From Desulfopila aestuarii DSM 18488 (GTDB lineage Bacteria > Desulfobacterota > Desulfobulbia > Desulfobulbales > Desulfocapsaceae): a DNA stretch of 64,000 bases. Both the position numbers and the translations under genes were made by a program. Shown one piece after another: positions 7,999 through 17,042 of this stretch (its first letter is position 1; each line of letters opens with the position of its first letter). The notes under the pieces were generated by a model. The model was not told the origin of the DNA and ran no database searches. It saw only the letters and a program-made list of their open reading frames with translations. The stretch lies in NCBI RefSeq assembly GCF_900143695.1, contig NZ_FRFE01000004.1, positions 248,001-312,000 of the forward strand, in the 5' to 3' direction.

Positions 7999-9384
7999 GT
8001 GAAACCACCCTGTATCATTATCGGCGGCGGCCTGTCCGGGCTCGCCGCCGCAATCCGTTTAGCTCGTTACATTCCTGGTATTGTCCTTCTCGAGCAACAT
8101 ACCCGCCTTGGTGGACTCAACTCCTACTACTACCGCAACAACACCCTGCTTGAAACCGGCCTGCATGCTATTACCAACTACGCAGAACCAGGAGATAAAC
8201 GGGCACCTCTTAACAGGTTGCTGAGACAACTGAAAATTCCGCGCAAAAACCTCACATTCCATCAGCAGATCACCAGCGAAATTATATTTGCCGGTAAACA
8301 ACGACTTCTCTTCTCCAACGACTTTGTTCTCCTGCAAGAGGAAATCGCCGACAAGTTCCCCGATTCGATTGACGCCTTTTTCGATCTGCTCAATTTTCTT
8401 GATCAATTCGATCCGTTTGCGCCAGCACCGTTTCGTTCAGCGAAAGCCTTTTTACTCGAGCGCCTTGCCGATCCGTTACTTGTTGATATGCTGCTCTGTC
8501 CGCTCATGTACTATGGATCAAGCGTTGAAAATGATATGGATCTCTCCCAATTTGCCATCATGTTCCAGGCTATCTATCGGGAAGGATTTTTTCGTCCCCA
8601 CGGAACTATCAGGGATTTTCTCACCCTGTTATCCGATCATTTTCTCTCATTAGGTGGTGAAATCCGACGAGGAGCAAAAGTCACCACGATCATCCAGGAA
8701 GGGAAAAGGGCGATAGGTGTAGAACTGGAATCGGGGGAAATTCTTGAAAGCGACTTCATCCTCTCAACCATAGGCCATCAGGAAACCCGCACTATTCTGG
8801 GCCAGCAGCCTGTTGACAACGAGCCAAACCGACTGGGCTTTGTCGAGTCTATTTTTCAGTTGCCGGTGGAGAGTATACCGCTACTGCCACGAGACCGGAC
8901 CGTGATGTTTTATAGCGAAAATTTTCCATTTTCCTATAATCAACCCGTCAATCTGGTAGACTGTAGAAGTGGCGTGATCTGTCTGCCCCACAATTTTGAC
9001 CAGATCACCCCCGAAAAAACCATCGAGGTCAGATCAACACATTTGGCCTCGTACAGTAATTGGCAAGCCATTCGTGCCGATCGCTTGGCCTATGACAAGG
9101 CAAAAAAACAGGTGCGACAGCAGTCCCTTAGCGTTATCGAGAAATATCTTGGTAAATTCAGGGACAATATTGTATATGAAGACACATTTACACCAATAAC
9201 CATCGAAAGATACACAGCCAAACGACATGGCGCCATATATGGCAGCCCCATCAAGATTAAAGATGGCAATATCGGCTACGACAACCTCTATCTAGCCGGT
9301 ACTGACCAGGGATTCCTTGGTATTGTCGGCTCCATGCTCAGCGGTGTCTCTATTGTTAATCAGCACATTCTTCCAAGGATATGA
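7999..9384 (+). CDS. CrtI-type FAD-dependent oxidoreductase, first copy
   Basis: This 461-residue flavoprotein resembles phytoene desaturase, carotenoid isomerase and retinol saturase. The Rossmann dinucleotide motif is at the N-terminus (Gly9, Gly11, Gly14 in IIGGGLSGLAA), with the acidic ribose-binding residue in VLLEQ and the following RLGGLNSYY segment. The C-terminal FAD-closing motif is NLYLAGTDQGFLGIVGSMLSG. Start is GTG at 7999, four bases after the ACP stop. Coupling to an ACP suggests that it desaturates, saturates or isomerises an ACP-bound polyene chain rather than a carotenoid; no phytoene synthase is present here. Substrate is unknown. It is distant enough from the second CrtI-like protein downstream to suggest different roles. 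Confidence 0.85.
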   Translation: MKPPCIIIGGGLSGLAAAIRLARYIPGIVLLEQHTRLGGLNSYYYRNNTLLETGLHAITNYAEPGDKRAPLNRLLRQLKIPRKNLTFHQQITSEIIFAGKQRLLFSNDFVLLQEEIADKFPDSIDAFFDLLNFLDQFDPFAPAPFRSAKAFLLERLADPLLVDMLLCPLMYYGSSVENDMDLSQFAIMFQAIYREGFFRPHGTIRDFLTLLSDHFLSLGGEIRRGAKVTTIIQEGKRAIGVELESGEILESDFILSTIGHQETRTILGQQPVDNEPNRLGFVESIFQLPVESIPLLPRDRTVMFYSENFPFSYNQPVNLVDCRSGVICLPHNFDQITPEKTIEVRSTHLASYSNWQAIRADRLAYDKAKKQVRQQSLSVIEKYLGKFRDNIVYEDTFTPITIERYTAKRHGAIYGSPIKIKDGNIGYDNLYLAGTDQGFLGIVGSMLSGVSIVNQHILPRI

Positions 9385-9434
9385 GACATAGAACAAATCG
9401 TTCGTACCCGCGGCAAGGCTCCTGACTGTTGCTG

Positions 9435-9464
9435 AAGTCATGTTACGACATGGCTTTATTTTCT
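9435..9464 (+). terminator. Weak hairpin terminator after first CrtI-like gene
   Basis: Arms AAGTCATGT (9435-9443) and ACATGGCTT (9448-9456), with one G-T pair and a TACG loop, are followed by TATTTTCT. It sits in the 155-base gap between the two CrtI-like genes and may reduce read-through between them. The short U tract makes it a modest candidate. Confidence 0.38.
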
Positions 9465-9539
9465 AAACGGTCATAGACTAAGAGTATTACGTTCTACCAT
9501 AAGCTTTGTGTTTCTTTCTACCAACCTGACAGAAGTGTT

Positions 9540-10946
9540 ATGCCAGTCCCTTTTTCACAGACAAAAGATCATTACGACCTCATTGTTATTGGCTCAGGCC
9601 TGGGTGGGTTAACCTCCGCCAATCGCCTCGCCTACTGTGGCCACAAAGTGCTCCTGCTAGAACATCATCACCGACTTGGTGGTCTTGCCACCTGGTTTAA
9701 GCGGAACGGCCATATATTTGATATCTCTCTGCATGGTTTCCCGTACGGCATGGTCAAAACCTGCAAAAAGTACTGGAACAGGGAAATAATGGGCTCTATC
9801 GTTCAGCTCAAGAATATCGTTTTTGACAATCCTCAGTTCACACTAAAGACCACTTTTGACAAAAACGATTTCACAAATATCCTGAACACCACCTTTAAGA
9901 TTCCTTTACAGACGGTCCACGACTTTTTTACCACCGTGGCCGGCATGAACTTTTACGACGATCAGTCGATGACCACAAGGGAGCTTTTCGAACAGTTCTT
10001 CCCTGGCCGTACAGACGTACACCGTTTATTGATGGAACCCATCACCTACGCTAACGGTTCTACCCTCGATGATCCTGCCATCACCTATGGCATCGTCTTT
10101 TCCAACTTCATGAATCGAGGGGTGTTCACCTTTGAAGGAGGCACCGATAAGCTGATCCAGATGATGTCCGATGAACTGGAAAAGAACGGGGTAACCATCT
10201 GCACGAAATCAAAAGTCGACCGCATCGTTGTTGAGAAAGGCAAAGTGAGGGGGGTAGAGGTAAATGGCAAAGTAATTACTGCAAAAGCTGTTGTCTCCAA
10301 TAGCGGTATTACCAACACCATTCACAATCTCACTGATCGCAATTGTTTTTCAGATGAGTTTCTCTCCCGCGCCGACGCCATCAGGGTCAACAACTCCAGC
10401 TGCCAAGTCTATATGGGTATCAGGGATGGCGAAAGAATTGCTGATGTCGGTGACCTTTTATTCACCTCCACCGCCCCGGAATTCGACTCTGCAGAACTGC
10501 TGGATATCCATACCCGTTCAAAGACCTTCTCAGTCTATTATCCCAAGACCCGTCCCGGCCACGACCGCTATACCATTGTCGCATCCATGAACGGCCGCTA
10601 TGACGACTGGACCAGGCTGACTGACGAAGAGTACCAGCACGAAAAAGAGGAAATGACCGCGCGGGCAATCGCCGATCTTGAACGCTATATCCCTGGTGTT
10701 CGTGAAAAGATCGATTGGCTTGAAGCGGCTACCCCCCGCACCTTCAACCGCTACACCTTACACACCCACGGCACCTCTTTTGGCACTAAATTTGAGGGGC
10801 TCGATATATCTCGTACCATTTTCAAAGAGGTACCCGGGCTCTTCCATGTCGGTTCGGTAGGTATAATTATGTCCGGCTGGCTTGGCGCCATCAACTACGG
10901 AGTCATCGTCGCCAATGATGTCGATGGCTATATCCGCAGCATATAA
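9540..10946 (+). CDS. CrtI-type FAD-dependent oxidoreductase, second copy
   Basis: This 468-residue protein belongs to the phytoene desaturase/carotenoid isomerase/retinol saturase superfamily. The FAD motif is Gly18, Gly20, Gly23 in [14 protein letters not shown], then [18 protein letters not shown] second flavin-related segment lies in [10 protein letters not shown], and the C-terminal closing segment is [22 protein letters not shown]. It has no signal peptide or membrane segment apart from the flavin helix. It stands 10 bases upstream of the ketoreductase gene, with which it must be co-transcribed. I infer a redox or isomerisation step on a polyunsaturated acyl chain; the substrate cannot be read from sequence. 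Two different CrtI-like enzymes in one fatty-acid-type operon is unusual. Confidence 0.85.
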   Translation: MPVPFSQTKDHYDLIVIGSGLGGLTSANRLAYCGHKVLLLEHHHRLGGLATWFKRNGHIFDISLHGFPYGMVKTCKKYWNREIMGSIVQLKNIVFDNPQFTLKTTFDKNDFTNILNTTFKIPLQTVHDFFTTVAGMNFYDDQSMTTRELFEQFFPGRTDVHRLLMEPITYANGSTLDDPAITYGIVFSNFMNRGVFTFEGGTDKLIQMMSDELEKNGVTICTKSKVDRIVVEKGKVRGVEVNGKVITAKAVVSNSGITNTIHNLTDRNCFSDEFLSRADAIRVNNSSCQVYMGIRDGERIADVGDLLFTSTAPEFDSAELLDIHTRSKTFSVYYPKTRPGHDRYTIVASMNGRYDDWTRLTDEEYQHEKEEMTARAIADLERYIPGVREKIDWLEAATPRTFNRYTLHTHGTSFGTKFEGLDISRTIFKEVPGLFHVGSVGIIMSGWLGAINYGVIVANDVDGYIRSI

Positions 10947-10956
10947 AGGAAAGAAT

Positions 10957-11697
10957 ATGAGTGATTTTTCAGGCCAGACTGCAATTGTCACCGGCGCAAC
11001 TCGCGGTATCGGCAAGGCCATAGCCAGAGAATTTCTTCTTCAAGGCGCAACAGTACTCGGTGTCTATGGCGGCAATACCCGAAGTGCCGAAGCTTTTGGT
11101 GACGAATGCCGCGAGTTTGGTGAAAAACTGCGCCTCTTCAAATGTGATGTTTCCGACGAAGAACAGGTTGCCGCCTTTTATCGTGAAGTGGAAGAGAGTG
11201 TCGAGTCAGTTGAAATTCTTGTCAACAATGCCGGTGTCCGCCGTGATGCAGTGGTGGCGATGATGAACAGTACCGACTGGCAACAGGTTCTCGACATTAA
11301 CCTCACTGGCACATTTTTCATGTCGAAACCGGCAATCCTTTTGATGATGAAAAATAAATACGGCAGGATCATCAACATTACGTCCCCGGTTGCCTATCTT
11401 GGTTTTGCAGGACAGGCCAATTACGCCGCCTCAAAAGCCGGTCAGATCGGTTTCACCAAATCGCTGTCGAAAGAGACCGCCAAGAAAAAGATCACCGTCA
11501 ATTGCGTCTCGCCTGGTTTTATCGATACGGATTTTATCAATGAACTTCCGGGGGAGCAGCTTGCCGCCTATAAAAAGATGGTTCCAATGCGGCGCTTCGG
11601 AACACCAAAGGAGGTTGCAGACGCCACCCTTTTTCTCGCTTCAAGAAAGGCCTCATACATTACGGGAACAGTACTCGAAATCAACGGGGGACTGTGA
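10957..11697 (+). CDS. 3-oxoacyl-ACP reductase (FabG-like SDR)
   Basis: This 246-residue short-chain dehydrogenase/reductase has the NADP(H) motif TGATRGIG (residues 12-19), the NNAG motif near 90-93, and the catalytic residues Ser143, Tyr156 and Lys160 (YAASK). It should reduce 3-ketoacyl-ACP made by the nearby ketosynthase. The C-terminus (ASRKASYITGTVLEINGGL) matches FabG exactly in style. The ATG at 10957 follows AAAGGA at ideal spacing, 10 bases after the second CrtI-like gene; a longer frame to 10882 overlaps that gene and is rejected. The dehydratase gene follows within a few bases. Confidence 0.93.
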   Translation: MSDFSGQTAIVTGATRGIGKAIAREFLLQGATVLGVYGGNTRSAEAFGDECREFGEKLRLFKCDVSDEEQVAAFYREVEESVESVEILVNNAGVRRDAVVAMMNSTDWQQVLDINLTGTFFMSKPAILLMMKNKYGRIINITSPVAYLGFAGQANYAASKAGQIGFTKSLSKETAKKKITVNCVSPGFIDTDFINELPGEQLAAYKKMVPMRRFGTPKEVADATLFLASRKASYITGTVLEINGGL

Positions 11698-11699
11698 TT

Positions 11700-12143
11700 A
11701 TGGGAGTACAACAAGAGATTCTCGATCGGATTCCTCATCGTCCACCTTTTCTCTGGGTAGATGAGATCCTCGAGCATGACGATACAACCATCGTCACCCG
11801 TAAAACCATCCCGACCGATCTCGATCTGTTCCAGGGGCATTATCCCGACAATCCCATTATGCCGGGTGTGCTGCTCTGTGAAGCTATCTTCCAGTCCGGG
11901 GCGTTATTAATGAGTTATCTCCTCGAAGATAAATCTCTCGAAATAAGTAGCACGGTACCGGTTCTTACCAGAATCGAGGTCGCCAAGTTCAAACGGATGG
12001 TTGCACCGGGCGACACAGTAAATATAAAGGTTTCTATCAAAGAAACTCTTGGCTCGGTCAGTTTCATGAAAGGAACACTTCGTGTCGACGGCAAGGTGGC
12101 GGTACAGGTAGATTTTTCCTGCGCTCTCACCTCCCCTCGTTAA
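11700..12143 (+). CDS. 3-hydroxyacyl-ACP dehydratase (FabZ-like)
   Basis: This 147-residue hotdog-fold enzyme has the FabZ active-site pattern: His47 in FQGHYPDNPIMPGV and Glu61 in CEAIFQSG. The N-terminal LDRIPHRPPFLWVDEI is typical of FabZ. It should dehydrate 3-hydroxyacyl-ACP to a trans-2-enoyl product, completing with the ketosynthase and reductase three of the four fatty-acid elongation steps; no enoyl reductase is encoded here, which favours retention of double bonds. The ATG at 11700 is used because GGGGGA lies at good spacing; a GTG at 11694 overlapping the ketoreductase stop is the alternative. It ends the operon. Confidence 0.92.
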   Translation: MGVQQEILDRIPHRPPFLWVDEILEHDDTTIVTRKTIPTDLDLFQGHYPDNPIMPGVLLCEAIFQSGALLMSYLLEDKSLEISSTVPVLTRIEVAKFKRMVAPGDTVNIKVSIKETLGSVSFMKGTLRVDGKVAVQVDFSCALTSPR

Positions 12144-12209
12144 ACACCTCGAAGTATCCTACCCGCTACATCTACCCGTTATCTCTTTTTCCCTCTCATA
12201 ACTGTCCTG

Positions 12210-12237
12210 TTGAATTTTTACGCAAAACGAGTACAAT
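12210..12237 (+). promoter_or_regulatory. Candidate sigma-70 promoter for the tol operon
   Basis: TTGAAT (12210-12215) and TACAAT (12232-12237) are separated by 16 bases in the 196-base gap before tolQ. The predicted start is near 12244, giving a leader of about 95 bases. Both boxes are close to consensus, but only sequence pattern supports this. Confidence 0.38.
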
Positions 12238-12339
12238 ATCGACCTTGTTGTAAACTCACCCGCCAGTCTTGGCACGTTCGTAACGTTTGAAAATAAAACA
12301 ACGAATGACTATCAACAATTTCACCATAGGTATCCGCTC

Positions 12340-13041
12340 GTGCAGCTGTCCATCACCGACATGATTCTCCATGCAGGTCCAGTAGGTCAACTTGTTATGT
12401 TAACTCTGCTGATGTTTTCCGTCGTCTCCTGGTCCATTGTTTTCATGAAATACAGGTTGTTCCGGAAAGTAAAATTCGACAGTGAGGACTTCCTTGAGAC
12501 TTTCTGGTCCTCCTCCAATTTGAGTACTGCCCACAAATCCGCGCAGGATTATGAGTACAGCCCTGAAGCCGCTGTTTTTTTTGCCGGTTATAGTGAATTG
12601 CAAAAGATCAACAAAATGCGGAATCGTAAAGAAGGACACGATTCTTCGGACTCACTTGAGATGCAATTGGCCACAATGGATAACCTCAAGCGAGCCATGC
12701 GCAAAGCACACCAACAGCATATTAATCAGCTTGGCAGTTCCCTGCCCTTTCTGGCTACTACCGGCAGCGCCACACCATTTATCGGGTTGTTCGGCACCGT
12801 CTGGGGCATCATGGCCTCTTTTCATGATATCGGTCAACGTGGCTCCGCATCTCTTGCCGTCGTAGCCCCTGGTATCTCGGAAGCACTGGTTGCCACCGCC
12901 GCTGGTCTTGCCGCTGCCATTCCAGCAGTTATCGCCTATAACTATTTCTCCAATAAACTGGACGGCGTCGACAGCGAAATTGAACATTTCAGCACCGATT
13001 TCCTCAACCTGGTAGAGCGCGACCTTTTGAGCCGCGTCTGA
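12340..13041 (+). CDS. tolQ: TolQ/ExbB-type proton channel subunit
   Basis: This 233-residue inner-membrane protein is of the MotA/TolQ/ExbB family. It has an N-terminal transmembrane helix (GQLVMLTLLMFSVVSWSIVF), a cytoplasmic loop, and two further helices with the conserved ATTGSATPFIGLFGTVWGIM and EALVATAAGLAAAIPAVIAY segments. With TolR it forms the proton-driven motor that energises TolA during outer-membrane constriction. Start is GTG at 12340. It is followed by tolR after 24 bases, and the order tolQRAB-cpoB makes the Tol assignment better than ExbB. Confidence 0.93.
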   Translation: MQLSITDMILHAGPVGQLVMLTLLMFSVVSWSIVFMKYRLFRKVKFDSEDFLETFWSSSNLSTAHKSAQDYEYSPEAAVFFAGYSELQKINKMRNRKEGHDSSDSLEMQLATMDNLKRAMRKAHQQHINQLGSSLPFLATTGSATPFIGLFGTVWGIMASFHDIGQRGSASLAVVAPGISEALVATAAGLAAAIPAVIAYNYFSNKLDGVDSEIEHFSTDFLNLVERDLLSRV

Positions 13042-13065
13042 TTCCACGATAAGAGAGATAATGAT

Positions 13066-13488
13066 ATGGGAATGGGTGTAGCAGGTAATGGCCGGAAACG
13101 GCTCGTATCCGAAATAAACGTCACGCCGCTGGTCGATGTCATGTTGGTGCTTCTGATCATTTTTATGGTCACCGCACCTATGATGACTCAAGGGCTCGAC
13201 GTCGATCTTCCTGAAACTACCGCGAAAGCCTTGCGCCAGAAAGAAGACCCGCAGGTATTCACAGTGGACAAAGACGGCAAAATCAGTCTTAACGGGACAG
13301 AAATACCACAGGCCATGGTTACCCATGAACTGAGCAAACTGCCGGAAGAGATGAAAGAGCAGCCGGTCTATCTCAGGGCAGACAGAAATGTCCCTTACGG
13401 ACTGGTGGTAACATTGATGTCCGACATCAAGGCTGCTGGCTTTGATAAGCTTGGCATGATTACTCAACCTGAAGAAAAAACCAACTGA
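13066..13488 (+). CDS. tolR: TolR/ExbD-type motor subunit
   Basis: This 140-residue protein has one N-terminal transmembrane helix with the proton-carrying aspartate (Asp24 in TPLVDVMLVLLIIFM) and a periplasmic domain. The segment ISEINVTPLVDV is diagnostic of TolR/ExbD. With TolQ it converts the proton gradient into movement of TolA. ATG at 13066 lies 24 bases after tolQ, and tolA begins within a few to 31 bases after its stop, so the three are one transcription unit. Confidence 0.94.
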   Translation: MGMGVAGNGRKRLVSEINVTPLVDVMLVLLIIFMVTAPMMTQGLDVDLPETTAKALRQKEDPQVFTVDKDGKISLNGTEIPQAMVTHELSKLPEEMKEQPVYLRADRNVPYGLVVTLMSDIKAAGFDKLGMITQPEEKTN

Positions 13489-13519
13489 TCCAGTGTATCA
13501 AGAAATACGGGTGACACAT

Positions 13520-14515
13520 ATGGTTTCCAATGAGTGGAAACTCCCACTCAACCTTGCCATCGGCTTTCATCTGCTGATAGCTCTGGCCATAATATATCTG
13601 CCGAATCTTCTCGCGCCGACCCCGCGGCTGGAAGAGATGTATACGGTTAATCTTATCAATATCTCCGAATCTTTGCCGGCGGCAGCACCACCTGCCCCAG
13701 CCTCCCCCGCACAACCTGCTCCACCGAAACCGGCGACGGCCAAGCCATCTGCACCGGCAAAACCTATCGTCCAGGATGCACCCAAGAAGATTGTTGAGAA
13801 GGCCATCGCTCTTGAAGAGCCGGAGATCATTGAACCAACTCCAGTTGAAACTCCGACTCCACTTGAGGCCGTCTCCATCAAGCCGACTAAACGGAAAGTG
13901 AAACCGGAACTGCAACCTGAACCACCGCCCAAACAGGTCGAAAAGGATCTGAGCCAGCAGCAGCGACAAAAACTCGCCGAGATGATACGTAACGAGCAAA
14001 AAGCTGCAGAGGTCAAACAAATGGTTGCAGAAGCCAGACAAAAAGTTCTTGAAGCTGAGCGGAAAGCACAGGAAGAAGCCCGTATTCTTGCTGAAGAGGC
14101 AGACCTGGAAAGACGTTTGGCCGAGGCCACGGCAAACCGCATGAGGTCAGCCGCTGCAGCCAGCAGGTCCACCGCGAGTTCTGAAGCAACAACGGGAGGT
14201 CCACGCACCTCTGATCAACCAACTGCTCTTGAAAAACAGTACTATGCTGCCGTTATGGCGCGAATCCAGGCCTTCTGGAGCCTCCCTGAATTCAAAAAAT
14301 GGGATCCGTCATTAAAGGCAACAGTGGTTATCACCATTGAAAAAGATGGTAGAATTGCTGGCAGCTTTTTTGAATCAGGTTCAGGCGACGTTACATTTGA
14401 TCGCTTCGCTACCAAGGCACTACAAGACGTCGGTCATTTACCGCCAATACCGGCTGCAATACGTAAGGATCGTTTAGAAATTGGGCTGAATTTTACTCCC
14501 GGAGGAATCCGGTAA
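13520..14515 (+). CDS. tolA: TolA, periplasm-spanning energy transducer
   Basis: From ATG 13520 the product is 331 residues: a short cytoplasmic N-terminus, one transmembrane helix (LNLAIGFHLLIALAIIYLP), a Pro/Ala-rich linker (residues ~45-90), a long charged coiled coil rich in Ala, Glu, Lys and Arg (~115-210), and a C-terminal TolA/TonB-like domain (QYYAAVMARIQAFWSLPEF onward). TolA links the TolQR motor to TolB and the outer membrane. A GTG at 13493 would add nine residues; ATG 13520 is preceded by GGGTG and preferred. Position between tolR and tolB supports the call despite the fast-evolving middle. Confidence 0.88.
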   Translation: MVSNEWKLPLNLAIGFHLLIALAIIYLPNLLAPTPRLEEMYTVNLINISESLPAAAPPAPASPAQPAPPKPATAKPSAPAKPIVQDAPKKIVEKAIALEEPEIIEPTPVETPTPLEAVSIKPTKRKVKPELQPEPPPKQVEKDLSQQQRQKLAEMIRNEQKAAEVKQMVAEARQKVLEAERKAQEEARILAEEADLERRLAEATANRMRSAAAASRSTASSEATTGGPRTSDQPTALEKQYYAAVMARIQAFWSLPEFKKWDPSLKATVVITIEKDGRIAGSFFESGSGDVTFDRFATKALQDVGHLPPIPAAIRKDRLEIGLNFTPGGIR

Positions 14516-14546
14516 CTCTTTTCTTACTGAATATATACTATAAACT

Positions 14547-15836
14547 ATGCACACAAAAACATTCTCACGCATACGAACCACACTGTTGCTGGCGCTCATC
14601 ATGGCTCTTCCGGCCAACGCTTTGGCCCAACGCGTCTACCTCGATATCAGTGCGGCTGAGACAAGAAAGATCAGCTTTGCTGTGCCCCATTTCGTTAACA
14701 GCGCTCTTCCTGGTCAAATCCAGAAATTCGGCATGGACAATGCCGACCTTTTGGCAAAGGCCCTCAAGTTTCACGGTATTATCTCCATCATCCCCTCCAG
14801 TGATTACGGTGGCCGGCAGGATGCGGATTGGCGCAACTTTGGCGCTGATTACGTGGTGCTCGGAAGATATAATTCCACTTCTACCGGAATAAACTTTGAG
14901 ATGCGCCTGATGGATGTTGCCGGCAATGTGGAATTGATGGGCAAAACATACAGCGGCACCATGGATCAGGTGACCAAAATGATCTACAGCTACTGTGATG
15001 AGGTCATTAATGCTCTCACCGGCACCCCCGGCATCGCTTCCACCCAGATCGCCTTCGTCTCACTGGAAGGAAACGCCAAAGAAGTCTATATCACAGACAT
15101 TCTCGGCCTCAAACGAAGACAGGTTACCAGACACCGTAATCTGGTCGTTTCTCCGCGCTTTGTTAAGAACGGCACGATGCTGAGCTACACCTCTTACCAT
15201 TCTGGCAATCCGAACCTTTATATCACCGATCTTCGCCAGAGCAAAACCACCAAAGCTATCTCCAGAAGAAAAGGCATGAACTTTGCGCCAGCCTGGTCAC
15301 CGGATGGCAGCCGAATGATTTTAACCCTTTCCATGAACGGCAATCCAGATCTGTATATGCTGGACAGCCAGGGGAATATTATCGAGCAGCTCACTAAAGG
15401 TGCCGGCATAAACGTTTCCCCAACCTGGTCTCCGGACGGAAGCAGAATCGTCTTCGTCTCCGACCGGACCGGAAAACCCAATCTCTACGTCATGGATCTT
15501 CGCAATCGCCGCACCCAACGTATCACTTTCCAGGGTACCGAAAATGCTGAACCGTCCTGGTCGCCTACTGAAGATCTCATCGCCTATTCAAGTCTTCGTA
15601 ACGGCGTCTACCAGATTTATACAGTTGCCCCGCAGGAAGGTGCCAAACCAACTCCTGTCACCAGCGATCTTAGCCATCATGAGTCACCACAATGGTCGCC
15701 CGATGGCAACCAGATCATTTTCTCAAAAAGGGATGGGAAATTAAACCGTATTTACGCTATCATGAAAAACGGTTCTGAGCAGAGAGCACTCTTTTCGTTT
15801 GCGGGCAGCCATACCTACCCGCAATGGACGAGATAA
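14547..15836 (+). CDS. tolB: TolB periplasmic beta-propeller protein
   Basis: This 429-residue protein has a signal peptide (TTLLLALIMALPANALA) with cleavage predicted before QRVYLD. An N-terminal alpha/beta domain is followed by repeated propeller blades with recurrent WSPDGSRI/LT wording (at least four copies between residues ~245 and 400). In the Tol-Pal system TolB binds TolA and Pal. Length and architecture match TolB fully. A cpoB gene, not pal, follows 30 bases later. It starts with ATG 14547, 31 bases after tolA. Confidence 0.95.
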   Translation: MHTKTFSRIRTTLLLALIMALPANALAQRVYLDISAAETRKISFAVPHFVNSALPGQIQKFGMDNADLLAKALKFHGIISIIPSSDYGGRQDADWRNFGADYVVLGRYNSTSTGINFEMRLMDVAGNVELMGKTYSGTMDQVTKMIYSYCDEVINALTGTPGIASTQIAFVSLEGNAKEVYITDILGLKRRQVTRHRNLVVSPRFVKNGTMLSYTSYHSGNPNLYITDLRQSKTTKAISRRKGMNFAPAWSPDGSRMILTLSMNGNPDLYMLDSQGNIIEQLTKGAGINVSPTWSPDGSRIVFVSDRTGKPNLYVMDLRNRRTQRITFQGTENAEPSWSPTEDLIAYSSLRNGVYQIYTVAPQEGAKPTPVTSDLSHHESPQWSPDGNQIIFSKRDGKLNRIYAIMKNGSEQRALFSFAGSHTYPQWTR

Positions 15837-15866
15837 CGTCCTTCACCTCACTTCAACACAGCCATC

Positions 15867-17009
15867 ATGCAGATGAAAAAAACAATACGCAATATCCTTG
15901 TCATTACAGCTCTTTCACCGCTACTCATCCAATGCGCTTCTCAGGATGAAGTACAGAGGCTGCAATACCAGCTGCATGTCGTCAACAAGAAACTTGCAGA
16001 AATGCAAAACTCAACTGTTGGCGATATTCAGAAACGGCAGGCCGCTTCTTCCAACCAGATGGACCAACTGCAGCAGGAAATTGCCATATTAAAGGGTCAG
16101 CTTGAAGAGACCAACATGCAGAATCGTCTCCTGCAGGAACAAAACGACGCGTTGCAGTCCAACATGGGTAATATCGCCAAGGAAGAAGCCCAGCGCCGTG
16201 AAGAGGCACTGACCAGGATTGCCGAAGAACAACGCGCCAAAGAGGCCAGAATCTCTGAGTTGAACGAGAAACTGAAAGCACAGCAGGAAAGCCTTCAGGC
16301 TATTCAGGATGCACGGGTTCGAGAAGCCGAGCGTCGCGCCGAGGAAGCTCGTGCCAAAGCAGATGCCGCCAAGGCCAAGGCTCTCTCGGTTACCTCTTCC
16401 AGCGTTGCATCCAATGGTATTATTCGTATTACCAGCGACCAGAACAAAAGGGTCGTATCCAGCAGCACAGAAGTCACCCAACCTGAGCAGATCAGTCCTG
16501 CAAAACCTGCAGCCCCTGCAGCCGCACCGCAACCTGCTGTTGTTTCGACTCCCAAACCTGCAGTTAAACCGGCAGCCGCATCTCAGCAAGCTGCTGCTCC
16601 TGAGTCACCACCACTGCCTGAGACCACGGCACCTGCACCATCAGCAGGTTCAGCTCTCGCTGAGGCGGAGAAGCTCTATCAACAAAAACAATATGCTAAG
16701 GCCTACGACGAGTTCGAGCAGGTTGCCATGGCCAATCCATCCAGTGAAGACGGCATCAACGCCGGCTACATGATGGGTGAATGCCTCTACGCCCAGAAGG
16801 AATACGACAAGGCCATTCTCCAGTATCAAAAGCTCATATCTCAAAACGGTAATCACCCGAAAGCGGCCGCAGCTACGCTGAAACAGGGCATGGCATTTGA
16901 GCAGCTCGCCGATGCAGAAACAGCCAGGATGATTTATAAGAAAATCGTCAATCATTACGGTTCTTCCCCTGAAGCGAAAATCGCCAAGGAAAAACTCGGC
17001 AGCCTCTAA
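15867..17009 (+). CDS. cpoB: CpoB/YbgF-type Tol-associated TPR protein
   Basis: This 380-residue exported protein has a signal sequence (IRNILVITALSPLLIQC); Cys after LLIQ could be a lipidation site, although Gln at -1 is atypical. Residues ~30-170 are a coiled coil (VQRLQYQLHVVNKKLAEMQ onward), residues ~195-260 a Pro/Ala-rich linker, and the last ~115 residues TPR-like repeats (AEKLYQQKQYAKAYDEFEQV) typical of CpoB, which coordinates peptidoglycan synthesis with outer-membrane constriction. The coiled coil and linker are much longer than in E. coli CpoB (about 260 residues). There is no OmpA/Pal peptidoglycan-binding domain, so this is not a fused Pal. Confidence 0.85.
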   Translation: MQMKKTIRNILVITALSPLLIQCASQDEVQRLQYQLHVVNKKLAEMQNSTVGDIQKRQAASSNQMDQLQQEIAILKGQLEETNMQNRLLQEQNDALQSNMGNIAKEEAQRREEALTRIAEEQRAKEARISELNEKLKAQQESLQAIQDARVREAERRAEEARAKADAAKAKALSVTSSSVASNGIIRITSDQNKRVVSSSTEVTQPEQISPAKPAAPAAAPQPAVVSTPKPAVKPAAASQQAAAPESPPLPETTAPAPSAGSALAEAEKLYQQKQYAKAYDEFEQVAMANPSSEDGINAGYMMGECLYAQKEYDKAILQYQKLISQNGNHPKAAAATLKQGMAFEQLADAETARMIYKKIVNHYGSSPEAKIAKEKLGSL

Positions 17010-17042
17010 CAGGGGGCTGCCTGCACCGCCATCAGTAATACC

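Noticed and set aside
10882-10956. Upstream extension of the ketoreductase gene
   Set aside because: Adds 25 Ser-rich residues inside the preceding gene; the ATG at 10957 has the ribosome site and the family N-terminus.
12652-13467. 271-codon minus-strand frame opposite tolQ/tolR
   Set aside because: Antisense to two clearly real genes; His- and Cys-rich without domain; a shadow frame.
15837-15866. Hidden pal gene between tolB and cpoB
   Set aside because: Only 30 bases lie between them and no OmpA-type domain occurs in cpoB.
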